The notes: generated by a model from the letters alone, not told the origin. A DNA stretch of 64,000 nucleotides from Bosea sp. 124 (GCF_003046175.1 NZ_PZZM01000001.1:5225001-5289000), one strand, 5' to 3'; positions 50,788 through 60,176 are shown, numbered from the stretch's first letter. Numbers and translations: made by a program.

Positions 50788-51582
50788 ATGCGCGAGACCT
50801 ATGACACGCTCCTGATCGCCCGGCCTGCGCCGGAGGTTCTCGTCGTCACGCTGAACCGCCCGCAGGCCTCGAACGCCATGAACACGCAGATGGGGCTCGA
50901 TCTCCTCGACGTGTTCGAGACGATGCTGGCCGATCCGTCGCATTGCCGCGCCATCGTCCTCACCGGGGCCGGCGAAAAGGCCTTCTGCGCCGGCGGCGAC
51001 CTGAAGGAGCGCAACGGCATGACCGATGCGACCTGGCAGGCCCAGCACCACATCTTCGAGCGCATGGTGCGCGCCATCATCGACTGCCCGATGCCGGTCA
51101 CCGCCGCCGTCAACGGCGCGGCCTATGGCGGCGGCTGTGAAGTCGCGCTGTGCTGCGATTTCATCTATGCGGCGCGTGGTGTGCGCTTCGCCCTGCCCGA
51201 GGTGACGCTCGGCATCATGCCGGGTGCCGGCGGCACGCAGAATCTGCCGCGCGCGGTCGGCGAGCGCCGCGCCAAGGAACTCCTGCTCTCCGGCAAGCCC
51301 TGGTCGGCCGAGGAGGCCGCCGATTGGGGCATGGTCAACCGCGTCTGTGAACCCTCCGCCCTGCTCGCAGACGCCATCGCAATCGCTGGAACGATTGCCG
51401 ACAACGCGCCGATCTCGATCCGGCAGGCGAAGCGCTCGATCCATCATGGCCTGTCGCTGAGCCTCGCCGACGGGCTGCTCTTCGAGATCGAGGCCTATAA
51501 CCGGATGATCCCGACGCAGGACCGGCGCGAGGGCGTCGCCTCCTTCAGCGAGAAGCGCAAGCCGCGCTTCGAGGGCCGCTGA
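50788..51582 (+). CDS. Enoyl-CoA hydratase/isomerase family protein
   Basis: A 264-residue crotonase-fold protein acting on enoyl-CoA esters. It has A-F-C-A-G-G-D-L-K-E-R-N-G-M near residue 65 (oxyanion-hole segment), then A-A-V-N-G-A-A-Y-G-G-G-C-E-V-A-L near residue 110 and P-E-V-T-L-G-I-M-P-G-A-G-G-T-Q near residue 138. The catalytic Glu in P-E-V-T-L-G is kept. It starts at 50788 with GAGGAG 13 bases ahead, 4 bp after livF. It is followed by an acyl-CoA ligase gene after 8 bp. Confidence 0.93.
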   Translation: MRETYDTLLIARPAPEVLVVTLNRPQASNAMNTQMGLDLLDVFETMLADPSHCRAIVLTGAGEKAFCAGGDLKERNGMTDATWQAQHHIFERMVRAIIDCPMPVTAAVNGAAYGGGCEVALCCDFIYAARGVRFALPEVTLGIMPGAGGTQNLPRAVGERRAKELLLSGKPWSAEEAADWGMVNRVCEPSALLADAIAIAGTIADNAPISIRQAKRSIHHGLSLSLADGLLFEIEAYNRMIPTQDRREGVASFSEKRKPRFEGR

Positions 51583-51590
51583 GGCCGCCC

Positions 51591-53129
51591 ATGCCGGACA
51601 CTTTCTGCTACGGCAACGAATTCGCCACGCTCGTGCAGCGCTTCGGCGATCGCATCGCGGTCGAGGACGTCACCGGCACCATCACCTATCGCGCGCTCGG
51701 GACGAAGGCGGCAGCGCTCGGCCTGGCGGTGACGCAGGCTGGAATCGCGCACGGCCAGCCCGTCGCGAGCTTCGTGCGCAACGGCATCCCGGCGGTGTGG
51801 ACCAGCATCGGCATCGTCATGTCGGGCGCCGCCGAGGTCGCGCTCAATCCCGGATTGAGCGAGGCGGATCTGCGCTATTGCGTCGAGCTGGCCGGCATCC
51901 GCCATGTCGTGACGACGCGGGCGCAGGCCGGCCTGTTCGAGACGCTCGGCGCCCGAGTCCATTGCATCGAGGAGATCGGCACGGCCGCATTCGGCCTCGG
52001 CAGCTTCCCACGCGCACGACGCGAGGACTGGGCCCGGATCGGTTTCACCTCCGGCACCACCGGGCCGCCCAAGGGCATCGTCACCAATCAGGGCGGACGC
52101 TTCGCCGCCAACCTGCTGCAGCGCGCCGCGATGCCGCACAAGCCCGGCCGGAAGAGCCGCCTGCTGCTGATGACGCCGTTCTCGCATGGCGCGGGGCTGC
52201 TGACCTATGCCTATCTCGACCTCGGCGGCGCGGTGACACTGCTCGACGGCGTCGATACCGACCTCGTCCTCGGCATCCTCGAACGCGGCGAAGCCGACGA
52301 GATGTTCGCGCCGCCGACCGTACTGGCCAAGATCGTCGCGGCAGCGGAAGGCCGCCGGCTGCCTGGCCTCAAGACGATCTATTGCGGCACCGCCACGCTG
52401 TCGCCGACGCTTTATGCCCGTGCGCGTGCCATCTTCGGCCCGGTCATTCGCGTCACCTATGGCAAGACCGAGGTGGTCAACCCGATCACCGTGCTCGAAC
52501 CGCCCGAGACCGACGCCTGGTATGCCGAGGGCGGCACTGACGCCGATGCCTGTGTCGGCTGGCCTGCGACCGGGGTCGAGGTCGTGATCAGGACAGACGA
52601 CGATCGTCAGGCCGCGCCCGGCGACGTCGGCGAGATCCTGCTGCGCGGCCACCAGATGATGGCGGGCACGATCACCACTGGCGGCCGCTACGAGCCGCTG
52701 CCGCCCGACGGGTTCCACGAGACCGGCGATCTCGGCTATCTCGATACGCAGGGCCGCCTGCATCTGTCCGGCCGCAGCGCCAACATGATCAAGACCGGCG
52801 GCTACAAGGTCGCGCCCGAGGAGATCGAACGCCCGCTTGCCGCGGCGCTGGGTGGCGGCGAGATCGTCGCCTTCGGCGTCCCCTCTGAATATTGGGGCGA
52901 GGTCATCGTCGCCGTCGCCGAACGGCCGCAGCCGGGCTGGGAAGCGAAACTTGCCGGCGCCGTCGCGGCGATGACGAGCTACAAGCGCCCGCGCGCGCTG
53001 CTCGCCTTCGAGGACCTGCCGCGCAACGCCATGCTGAAGGTCAGCCACAACGCGGCGCGGCAGCATGTGCTGGCGACCCACGAGCTGATCGACGGCCCTC
53101 ATCCCCGGCTCGTGCCACGCACGCCGTAG
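51591..53129 (+). CDS. AMP-forming acyl-CoA ligase/synthetase family protein
   Basis: A 512-residue ANL-superfamily ligase that would activate a carboxylic acid with ATP and CoA. The P-loop-like motif T-S-G-T-T-G-P-P-K-G-I-V lies near residue 155, V-T-Y-G-K-T-E-V corresponds to the A5 motif, and E-T-G-D-L-G-Y then G-R-S-A-N-M-I-K-T-G-G-Y-K-V-A-P-E-E-I-E are A7 and A8. The C-terminal Lys motif reads Y-K-R-P-R-A. This is the only ATP-dependent acyl-activating enzyme here; the other activation steps are CoA-transferases. It ends the Liv/hydratase operon. Confidence 0.93.
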   Translation: MPDTFCYGNEFATLVQRFGDRIAVEDVTGTITYRALGTKAAALGLAVTQAGIAHGQPVASFVRNGIPAVWTSIGIVMSGAAEVALNPGLSEADLRYCVELAGIRHVVTTRAQAGLFETLGARVHCIEEIGTAAFGLGSFPRARREDWARIGFTSGTTGPPKGIVTNQGGRFAANLLQRAAMPHKPGRKSRLLLMTPFSHGAGLLTYAYLDLGGAVTLLDGVDTDLVLGILERGEADEMFAPPTVLAKIVAAAEGRRLPGLKTIYCGTATLSPTLYARARAIFGPVIRVTYGKTEVVNPITVLEPPETDAWYAEGGTDADACVGWPATGVEVVIRTDDDRQAAPGDVGEILLRGHQMMAGTITTGGRYEPLPPDGFHETGDLGYLDTQGRLHLSGRSANMIKTGGYKVAPEEIERPLAAALGGGEIVAFGVPSEYWGEVIVAVAERPQPGWEAKLAGAVAAMTSYKRPRALLAFEDLPRNAMLKVSHNAARQHVLATHELIDGPHPRLVPRTP

Positions 53130-53464
53130 GGGCCGAGCCGCAGGGCCCGCCGACGTGAGAGCGTGCCATTCCCGGAACCACGGCCTCGACCCGGATCGGC
53201 GCCGCTGCATTCCGCCCGGGAGGACACCGTCCGTCCACAAAACCACACCGACATGAGTTGCCGGACCGCACGCCGATCAGGCGAGTGCATGCGTCCTTGC
53301 GACCTGCGCCCGGATCACCGCGTCCACTTGCCGGGCCGAGCGTGCTTGACAGCCGGACGAACGTCCTCTTAGTCTGAACATATAAAATGCATCATCGGCC
53401 GTGACGCGACGCCTGAGGCGCCGTGCGCGTTGCCGGAACAGAATGCGACACCGGGGAGGACTGC
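53130..53464. promoter_or_regulatory. Promoter region of the second importer
   Basis: This 335-bp gap contains TTGACA (53346-53351) followed after 17 bases by TTAGTC, and at 53383-53388 a TAAAAT element merged with the exact operator AATGCATCAT (53386-53395). Which -10 is used is unclear. Nothing else is recognisable in the first 200 bases. Confidence 0.6.
53386..53395 (+). promoter_or_regulatory. AATGCATCAT operator-like site
   Basis: Exact copy of the recurrent word, overlapping TAAAAT and lying 70 bp before the binding-protein start. The combination TAAAATGCATCAT is identical to that at 4724-4736, ahead of the SDR gene and importer ATPase. Confidence 0.65.
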
Positions 53465-55057
53465 ATGATGGCCTTTGGACACACCCTTCGAAATGTTCTG
53501 TCGGCTTCGTTGCTGGCTTTGGGGCTGGCAGCCGCCGTTGCGCCCGCCGACGCTGCGTCGGACAAGACGCTGCGCGCCGTGGTCAACGCCGATCTCAAGA
53601 TTATCGACCCGACCTGGTCGACGGCCTATGTCACCATCCGCCACAGCTATCTGGTCTATGACAACCTGTTCGCGCTGAACTCGAATTTCGAGCCGAAGCC
53701 GCAGATGGTCGACACCTTCACCGTCAGCCCCGACAAGATGAGCTACAGCTTCACCTTGCGGAAGGGCATGAAGTGGCATGACGGCGCGCCCGTGACGGCG
53801 GCCGACTGCGTAGCCTCGCTGAAGCGCTGGGCCCAGCGCAATGCGATGGGCCAGCACATGGTCCGCGCCATGGAAGGCTTCGAGGTCGTCGACGACCTCA
53901 CCTTCAAGATCAAGCTCAAAGACCAGTTCGGCCTGGTGCTGGAAGCGCTGGCCGGCGCCGAGGCCCCCGCCTTCATGATGCCGGCGCGCATCGCCGAACA
54001 GCCGATCGACAAGCAGATCACCGACCCCATCGGCTCCGGCCCCTTCATGATGAAGCGCGACGAATGGCAGCCCGGGCACAAGGCGGTCTATGTCCGCAAC
54101 CCCACCTACATCCCGCGCAACGAGCCGGCCGATTATCTGGCCGGCGGCAAGGTCGCGAAGCTCGACCGCGTCGAGTGGCTCTACATTCCCGACAACAACA
54201 CCACGCTGTCGGCGCTGCAGGCCGGCGAGATCGACTATTTCGAGGCGCCGCCGCTCGACTTCGTCCAGTTGATGAAGAGCGACCCGAACATCACGGTGCT
54301 GACCATCGACAAGCTCGGCGTCCAGATGATGGCGCGCCCGAATGCGCTCTTCCCGCCGTTCGACAATTTCAAGGCCCGCCAGGCGCTGCTGCATCTGGTG
54401 AACCAGGCGGATTCGATGCAGGCCGTGGTCGGCGATCCCGATTACTATCGCAAGAGCTGCGTCACCTTCTTCATGTGCGGCTCCGAGAACGAGACCACGG
54501 CCGGGGTCGTCGGGCTGACGCCCGATTTCGAGAAGGCCAAGGCGCTGCTCAAGGAGGGGGGCTACAAGGGCGAGCCGATCACCGTCCTGCTGCCCACCGA
54601 CCGGCCGCAATACCAGGCCGCCGAGAACGTGCTGATCGCCAATATGCGCAAGGCAGGCATGAACCTCGACGTGCAGTCGCTCGACTGGGCGACGATCACC
54701 GCGCGGCGTGCCAAGCGCGATACGCCGGACAAGGGCGGCTGGCATCTGTTCGTCACCTCGGCGGGCGGACCGGACGTCGCCTCGCCGCTGGCCAATATCT
54801 GGTTCAACTCGCAATGCGCCAAGGCCAATGTCGGCTGGCCCTGCGACGAGGAGCTGACCAAGCTGGTCTCCGACTGGGCCAAGGAAACCGACGCCACCAA
54901 GCGCCGCGCCATGGTCGATGCGATCCAGACCCGCGCCTTCGTCTCGGTGCCCTATCTGAACCTGGGGCAATACGTCCAGCCGATCGCCTTCCGCTCCAAC
55001 ATCAAGGGCGTGGTGAAGGCCGGGGTGCCGGTCTACTGGAACATCGAGAAGCAATGA
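53465..55057 (+). CDS. ABC transporter substrate-binding protein, peptide/opine family
   Basis: A 530-residue SBP family 5 protein with a Sec signal peptide: T-L-R-N-V-L-S-A-S-L-L-A-L-G-L-A-A-A-V-A and likely cleavage after A-D-A near residue 34. The mature protein has family features such as Y-S-F-T-L-R-K-G-M-K-W-H-D-G-A-P-V-T-A-A-D and G-S-G-P-F-M-M-K-R. GGAGGA precedes the tandem ATG at 53465/53468. The two permease genes follow, but no ATPase gene, so the importer is incomplete as encoded here; the fused ATPase at 2523-4583 carries a promoter of the same operator type. Confidence 0.93.
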   Translation: MMAFGHTLRNVLSASLLALGLAAAVAPADAASDKTLRAVVNADLKIIDPTWSTAYVTIRHSYLVYDNLFALNSNFEPKPQMVDTFTVSPDKMSYSFTLRKGMKWHDGAPVTAADCVASLKRWAQRNAMGQHMVRAMEGFEVVDDLTFKIKLKDQFGLVLEALAGAEAPAFMMPARIAEQPIDKQITDPIGSGPFMMKRDEWQPGHKAVYVRNPTYIPRNEPADYLAGGKVAKLDRVEWLYIPDNNTTLSALQAGEIDYFEAPPLDFVQLMKSDPNITVLTIDKLGVQMMARPNALFPPFDNFKARQALLHLVNQADSMQAVVGDPDYYRKSCVTFFMCGSENETTAGVVGLTPDFEKAKALLKEGGYKGEPITVLLPTDRPQYQAAENVLIANMRKAGMNLDVQSLDWATITARRAKRDTPDKGGWHLFVTSAGGPDVASPLANIWFNSQCAKANVGWPCDEELTKLVSDWAKETDATKRRAMVDAIQTRAFVSVPYLNLGQYVQPIAFRSNIKGVVKAGVPVYWNIEKQ

Positions 55058-55100
55058 GCGGCTACGGGGACCACCCGACACGCTGGAGCTTCGCCGTCTC

Positions 55101-56048
55101 ATGACCGCCTTCGTTCTGCGCAAACTCGGCTCGACCGCCATCGTCATGATGGTGGTCGCAGTCATCGTCTTCATCATGATCCGGGTCGGCCCGGGCGATC
55201 CGGCGGCGGTGATCGCGGGAGAGCACGCCCACACCGAGGATCTCGAGCGCATCCGCAGGAGCCTCGGCCTCGACGAGCCGCTGGTCTTCCAGTTCTATCA
55301 CTGGGTGCTCAGGCTGCTCGGCGGCGATCTCGGCCAGTCGCTGTTCAGCCGCAAGCCGGTGCTCGAGCTGATCGCCGGGAGGCTCGAACCGACGCTCTCG
55401 CTGGCCGCGACCACCATGACCTTCGCGGTCTGCACCGCCGTCCCGCTCGGCATCGTCGCCGCCTGGCAGGTCGGGCGCTGGCTCGACCGCGTCATCATGG
55501 CACTCGCAGTCGCAGCCTTCTCCTTCCCGATCTTCATCATCGGCTACGGGCTGGTCTGGGCTTTCGCGCTCAAGCTGCGCTGGCTGCCGGTGCAGGGTTT
55601 TCGGCCCCTGTCGCAGGGGCCGGCGCTCTATCTGAACCATCTCGTGCTGCCGTCGCTGACGCTCGGCCTCGTCTTCATGGCGTTGCTGACGCGCATGACC
55701 CGCTCGACCATGATCGACGTGCTGGGCGAGGATTATATCCGGACGGCTCGCTCGAAGGGGCTCGGCCAATTGCCCGTCCTGTTCAAGCACGCGCTGAAGA
55801 ATGCCGCGATCCCGATCGTCACCACCATCGGCAGCGGCATCGCCCTGCTGATCGGCGGCGTCGTGGTCGTCGAGAGCGTCTTCGCCATTCCCGGCATCGG
55901 CCGCCTGACCATCGAGGCCGTGACGCAGCGCGACTACCCGGTCATCCAGGGCGTGCTGCTGCTCGCCTCGCTCGCCTATGTCGTGATCAACCTTCTCGTG
56001 GACCTCAGCTACGGGCTGTTCGATCCGCGCATCCGAAGTCTGTCGTAA
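55101..56048 (+). CDS. ABC transporter permease, DppB-type
   Basis: A 315-residue membrane permease with the DppB N-terminus (L-R-K-L-G-S-T-A-I-V-M-M-V-V-A), R-V-G-P-G-D-P-A-A, R-R-S-L-G-L-D-E-P-L, EAA-like loop E-D-Y-I-R-T-A-R-S-K-G, and the terminal L-L-V-D-L-S-Y-G-L-F-D-P-R. It starts 43 bp after the binding-protein stop, with CTGGAG about 12 bases ahead. Its stop TAA shares one base with the ATG of the next permease. Confidence 0.94.
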   Translation: MTAFVLRKLGSTAIVMMVVAVIVFIMIRVGPGDPAAVIAGEHAHTEDLERIRRSLGLDEPLVFQFYHWVLRLLGGDLGQSLFSRKPVLELIAGRLEPTLSLAATTMTFAVCTAVPLGIVAAWQVGRWLDRVIMALAVAAFSFPIFIIGYGLVWAFALKLRWLPVQGFRPLSQGPALYLNHLVLPSLTLGLVFMALLTRMTRSTMIDVLGEDYIRTARSKGLGQLPVLFKHALKNAAIPIVTTIGSGIALLIGGVVVVESVFAIPGIGRLTIEAVTQRDYPVIQGVLLLASLAYVVINLLVDLSYGLFDPRIRSLS

Positions 56049-56935
56049 TGAATACTGCCAACATCCAGGCGCCGGTCGCTCTCGACTTCACCCCGAAGCG
56101 CGCCCATTGGCTGCTCCGCGGCGCCGCGCGCCATGTCACGGTCGTGATCGGCGGCACGCTGATCGCCGCGCTGATCGCGGTCTCGGTGTTCGCACCCTGG
56201 ATCGCCACGCATGATCCGATCGCGCTGGACGTCACCCAGCGCCTGCGTGCGCCGAGCGCGACGCATTGGTTCGGCACCGACAATCTCGGCCGCGACGTGT
56301 TCAGCCGTACCGTCTATGGCGGACAGATTTCGCTGCTCGTCGGACTGAGCGTCGCGTTGCTCACCAGCCTGATCGGCATCGTCTTCGGGCTGCTCGCCGG
56401 CATGTATCGCTGGTTCGACGCGGTCATCATGCGGATCATGGACGGGCTGATGGCGATTCCGGCCATCCTGCTCGCCGTCTCGATGATGGCGGTGGCGAAA
56501 CCCGGTCTGCTGACCGTGATCATCGCCATCACGGTGCCGGAGGTGCCGCGCATGGTCCGGCTGGTCCGTTCGGTCGTGCTGATCATCCGCGAACTGCCTT
56601 ATGTCGAGGCTGCGACCGCCATCGGCGCGCGCACGCCGCGCCTGCTGTTCCGGCATATCCTGCCCAACGCGCTGACGCCGATCATCGTCCAGGCAACCTA
56701 TGTCGCCGCCTCCGCGGTGCTGCTCGAATCCTATCTCGGCTTCCTCGGCGTCGGCATCCCGCCGGAAACGCCGAGCTGGGGCAACATCCTGTCCGACGGC
56801 CGCAGCTATGTGCAGCTCGCCTTCTGGATCATCTTCTTCCCCGGCATGTTCCTGGGCTTCATGGTCCTGGCGATCAACATGCTCGGCGACGGCCTGCGCG
56901 ACATGCTCGATCCGAAGCTGGCCCGGCGGTTCTGA
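56048..56935 (+). CDS. ABC transporter permease, DppC-type
   Basis: A 295-residue permease. It begins with a cytoplasmic segment, then W-L-L-R-G-A-A-R-H-V-T-V-V-I-G, a long first helix, and the DppC marker T-H-W-F-G-T-D-N-L-G-R-D-V-F-S-R. The EAA loop reads Y-V-E-A-A-T-A-I-G-A-R-T and the C-terminus G-D-G-L-R-D-M-L-D-P-K. Overlap with the DppB-type gene indicates coupled translation. It is the last gene of its operon and runs into a hairpin at 56956. Confidence 0.94.
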   Translation: MNTANIQAPVALDFTPKRAHWLLRGAARHVTVVIGGTLIAALIAVSVFAPWIATHDPIALDVTQRLRAPSATHWFGTDNLGRDVFSRTVYGGQISLLVGLSVALLTSLIGIVFGLLAGMYRWFDAVIMRIMDGLMAIPAILLAVSMMAVAKPGLLTVIIAITVPEVPRMVRLVRSVVLIIRELPYVEAATAIGARTPRLLFRHILPNALTPIIVQATYVAASAVLLESYLGFLGVGIPPETPSWGNILSDGRSYVQLAFWIIFFPGMFLGFMVLAINMLGDGLRDMLDPKLARRF

Positions 56936-56955
56936 TGTCATGGCGGGCCTTGTCA

Positions 56956-56976
56956 TGGCGGGTCTGCGGCCCGCCA
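56956..56976. terminator. Hairpin between convergent genes
   Basis: TGGCGGG (56956-56962) pairs with CCCGCCA (56970-56976) around a 7-base loop. The left arm is part of a 12-base tandem repeat TGTCATGGCGGG (56937-56948 and 56951-56962). It lies between the DppC-type stop and the CoA-transferase stop. Confidence 0.55.
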
Positions 56977-57043
56977 GATGCGACCTTCGCCTTCGACGGC
57001 GCCTTGCACGAAGCGCCCTCGCCCCGCTGAAGCCGTCGACAGC

Positions 57044-59329
57044 TCAGGGACGCTGCCAGCACTCCGCGGCGCCGGCCGCGACGAGCCGCGCGATCTCCTC
57101 CGGCGAGAAACCGCCGACCTCGCCCAGCACCCGCGCCGTGTCCTGGCCGACATGCGGCGCGTCGGCGAAGACCGTCAACGGCGCATGGCGGAGCTGGAAC
57201 GGGAAGCCCTTGGCGAGCCGGTTCTCTGGCCCCTCGGCCAGCGCGTCGCGCCAGCGCGTGCCGCGCCCGGCCAGCACCTCGGCACCGTCGAGCACCGGCG
57301 CCGCCGCGATGCCCTTCGCCGCCAGCACCCGCACCGCGTCCTCGCGGCGCATCGCGCAAATCCAGCCGGCCGGATCGGGACCCAGCGACGCGAGCGCGGA
57401 CAATTGCTCCGGCGGCACGCTGAGCGCGATCCAGCCGTCGCGTGCCAGGAAGCAGTCCTGCAGCCAGTAGCCGGCCTCGGCATTGCCCCGGCGCGGCGGT
57501 TCCGGCGGCTTGACGAAGGCCTCGCCCGCCAGGAAGGCGGTGAGTTCGCGCTGCGAGAGATCGAGATGGGCGCCCTCGCCCGTCCGCCGGCGCTTGAGCC
57601 AGGCGGCGGCGACCATGCCGGCGGCGAAGATCGCCACGACCTGATCGGGATAGTTGAGATCCTTGCCGGAGACGACCGGGCCGCCATCGGCATAGCCGGT
57701 GAGCCAGGCGAGACCGGCCATCGCCTCGAGCGTCGTGCCATAGGAGACGTAGTTCGCGTCCGGGCCGGTCTCGCCCTGGCTCGACAGCGACGCGAAGATC
57801 AGCGCCCCGTTCACCGCGCTGAGTGCAGGATAGTCGATGCCAAGCCTGGTCATGACGCCACGGCGGAAATTCTCCACCACCACGTCCGACTGTGACACGA
57901 GCCGCAGGAAGGCAGCGCGCCCCGCCTCCTGCTTCAGGTCGAGGCTGGTGCCGGATTTGTTGCGGTTGGTGTAGCGGAAGAAGGTCGGCAGATCGCTGTC
58001 GACGCCACCGTCATCGCCCTGCCAGAACCGGAACGGATCGCGATAGCCGGGCGATTCGAGCTTGATGACCTCGGCGCCGAGATCGGCCAGCAGCGCGCTG
58101 GTGGCGGCGCCGGCCGTGATGATGCCGAGATCGAGAACCCGGCAACCCGCCAGCGGCAAGGCGCGGCTTGCGGCGCGCGACCGCGCGGGCATGGCAACCG
58201 CAGCCACCGGCTGCGCGTCATCGCAGAGGTCCGCTTCAGCTCCGAGCGCCGGCACGGCTCCCACTGCGAGCACCTCGCCATCCCAGAGCAAGGGCAGGCG
58301 CGGCATCGCCACGGCGCCGCCTGTCCCGCTCGCACCGACCATCTGCAAGAACTGGCGCGCGACCAGATGCGGATCCTCGATCAGCTCCGCCACACTGGAA
58401 ACTGGCCCCAGCGGCAGCCGCGCCGCCAGCGCGCGATCATGGATCTCGTGCCGCGTCAGCTTGAGCAGATGCTCCTCGGCGATGCGGCCGATCTCGCCGG
58501 TGCGGCCACGCCGCCCGGCGGCGGTCGCGAAAGCCGGGTCGGCAAGGCGCGGATCGTCGCCGGCAAGCTTCCGCAAGGCCGGCCAATCGGCGTCCTGATA
58601 GACCAGCGCCACCCAGCCATCGGCGCAACGCACCACCGGCCAGTCGCCAGCCTGACCGGAGCGGCGCGGCACCGGCTCGCCGGCCGCCGCACAGGCCACG
58701 CTCTTCCAGTTCAGCCAGATCGCGGTTTCGAGCAGGCTGACCTGGACGATTTCCGGAGCGCGCGCGCCGCCCTGCTGTCGTGGCGGCAGGCACAAAGCGG
58801 CGACGAGCCCGGTCAGTGCCGAAAGCCCGGCCGAATAGGCGAGCTGGTGTCCGCCGAGCCGCAGCGGCTCGCGCGCCGGATCGCCGACGATGTCGAGCAT
58901 GCCGCCCAGCGCCATCACCGTGAACTCACTGGCCGGCACCCCGGGCGGCACGTCGGCGCCGAGCAGCGAGACCGCGACCACGGCTGTCGGCCGATCGAGC
59001 GGCAGTGCCGCGCCGGGCGCGCCGATCTGGGCGGCCGTCGCGGCGTCGGCGATCAGCGCATCGGCTCCGTCCAGCAGGGGCCCAAGCGCCTGGCCATCCG
59101 CGGCGATATGCGAGTGCTTGCCGGCGGTGAGGAAAGTGAACAGCCCGCTGTTCTCGCTCGCGCTCTCCCCTGCCCGCAGTGGATCGCCGCCTGGCGGCTC
59201 GATCATCAGCACCGTGGCGCCAAGATCGGCGGCGATGCGGCCGGCGAGCATCACCGCCAGGCGCTCGCCGGGCCGAGCCGCCGCCCCGGCGCGCTCGACG
59301 ATGCGCAGGCCGGCGAGCGGGCGCGTCAA
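57044..59329 (-). CDS. Double-length class III (CaiB/BaiF) CoA-transferase (second copy)
   Basis: A 761-residue tandem CaiB/BaiF protein. Domain 1 (L-A-G-L-R-I-V-E-R-A-G, L-G-A-T-V-L-M-I-E-P-P) is degenerate: the equivalent of the H-R-x-R-T-G-x-G loop is L-P-P-R-Q-Q-G-G and the Asp place is Ala. Domain 2, from about residue 400, has L-A-G-C-R-V-L-D-L-G, L-G-A-E-V-I-K-L-E-S, N-R-N-K-S-G-T-S-L-D-L-K and the catalytic Asp562 in L-N-Y-P-D-Q-V-V-A before K-R-R-R-T-G-E-G. The start chosen is a TTG at 59329, overlapping the hydratase stop (TTGA), with GGGCAGG ahead; longer frames shadow the hydratase gene. Confidence 0.9.
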   Translation of the reverse strand: MTRPLAGLRIVERAGAAARPGERLAVMLAGRIAADLGATVLMIEPPGGDPLRAGESASENSGLFTFLTAGKHSHIAADGQALGPLLDGADALIADAATAAQIGAPGAALPLDRPTAVVAVSLLGADVPPGVPASEFTVMALGGMLDIVGDPAREPLRLGGHQLAYSAGLSALTGLVAALCLPPRQQGGARAPEIVQVSLLETAIWLNWKSVACAAAGEPVPRRSGQAGDWPVVRCADGWVALVYQDADWPALRKLAGDDPRLADPAFATAAGRRGRTGEIGRIAEEHLLKLTRHEIHDRALAARLPLGPVSSVAELIEDPHLVARQFLQMVGASGTGGAVAMPRLPLLWDGEVLAVGAVPALGAEADLCDDAQPVAAVAMPARSRAASRALPLAGCRVLDLGIITAGAATSALLADLGAEVIKLESPGYRDPFRFWQGDDGGVDSDLPTFFRYTNRNKSGTSLDLKQEAGRAAFLRLVSQSDVVVENFRRGVMTRLGIDYPALSAVNGALIFASLSSQGETGPDANYVSYGTTLEAMAGLAWLTGYADGGPVVSGKDLNYPDQVVAIFAAGMVAAAWLKRRRTGEGAHLDLSQRELTAFLAGEAFVKPPEPPRRGNAEAGYWLQDCFLARDGWIALSVPPEQLSALASLGPDPAGWICAMRREDAVRVLAAKGIAAAPVLDGAEVLAGRGTRWRDALAEGPENRLAKGFPFQLRHAPLTVFADAPHVGQDTARVLGEVGGFSPEEIARLVAAGAAECWQRP

Positions 59330-60141
59330 GACTGCCTGCCCTGGCCGAGGTTCTTCTCGCCGGCTGCGAACCGGCCGAGGCCGTCGCGCTGGGCCGTGCT
59401 CTTGGCCCGGATCGTGGCATTCGTCGACAGGCCCAGTTCGAACCCGGTCGCGAGATCGCTGATCTGGCCGGGAATCAGGCTGAGCGCCTTGCGGCTTTCG
59501 GCGAGCGCCGTGGCGTCGAACTGGCCGATCCGGCGCGCCAGCGCATCGGCCTCCTCCAGCAGATGCGCCCGGGGCACGCTGCTGTTGACCACGCCCCAGC
59601 GTTCGGCGGTTTTCCCGTCGATACGGCTCGCGGTCAGGATCATATAGGCGGCATGCTTGGGCAGCAGGCGCAATTGCGCCGCCGGCCCGGCCATGCCGGG
59701 ATAGGTGCCGAAGCCCATTTCCGGCATGCCGATCTCGGCCTCGTCGGCCGCGATCGCGAGATCGCAGACATGGATCAGCGTGCTTCCGCCGCCGAGTGCG
59801 AAACCGTTGACGGCAGCGATGAACACGGCCGGATGGCGGTGGATCGCCATCAGCACCGAGATCCATTCGCGCGAGGGAACCTCGCGGGCATAGTCGGTAC
59901 CCGTAGCCTCCGCCTCGGCTGCCTCCTTGAGATCGACGCCGCTGCAGAAGCCGGGACCGTTGCCGGTCAGGACGACGACCTTGTGCGTGCCGTGAAGCTG
60001 CCCGAGGCGGGCTAGCAAGGCCTGACGCGCGGCCGAATTCATCGCGTTGCGCTTGTCGGGCCGGTTGAGGCGAAGCAGCGCATAGGCGCCGTGATCCTCG
60101 AACTGGACGAGATCGTCGCCCGCACTGGAAGTCATTGTCAC
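59326..60141 (-). CDS. Enoyl-CoA hydratase/isomerase family protein
   Basis: A 271-residue crotonase-fold protein. It has A-L-L-R-L-N-R-P-D-K-R-N-A-M-N near residue 20, G-P-G-F-C-S-G-V-D-L-K-E-A-A near residue 65 and I-A-A-V-N-G-F-A-L-G-G-G-S-T-L near residue 108. The segment P-E-M-G-F-G-T-Y-P-G-M-A-G-P keeps a Glu at the usual catalytic place. The start is a GTG at 60141 or the ATG at 60135; an AGGA lies 11 bases before the GTG. It leads the two-gene unit with the double CoA-transferase, downstream of an operator-like site at 60177. Confidence 0.92.
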   Translation of the reverse strand: MTMTSSAGDDLVQFEDHGAYALLRLNRPDKRNAMNSAARQALLARLGQLHGTHKVVVLTGNGPGFCSGVDLKEAAEAEATGTDYAREVPSREWISVLMAIHRHPAVFIAAVNGFALGGGSTLIHVCDLAIAADEAEIGMPEMGFGTYPGMAGPAAQLRLLPKHAAYMILTASRIDGKTAERWGVVNSSVPRAHLLEEADALARRIGQFDATALAESRKALSLIPGQISDLATGFELGLSTNATIRAKSTAQRDGLGRFAAGEKNLGQGRQS

Positions 60142-60176
60142 GGCGTCATTTATCCTGCGGCGGTCAACACAAATAT

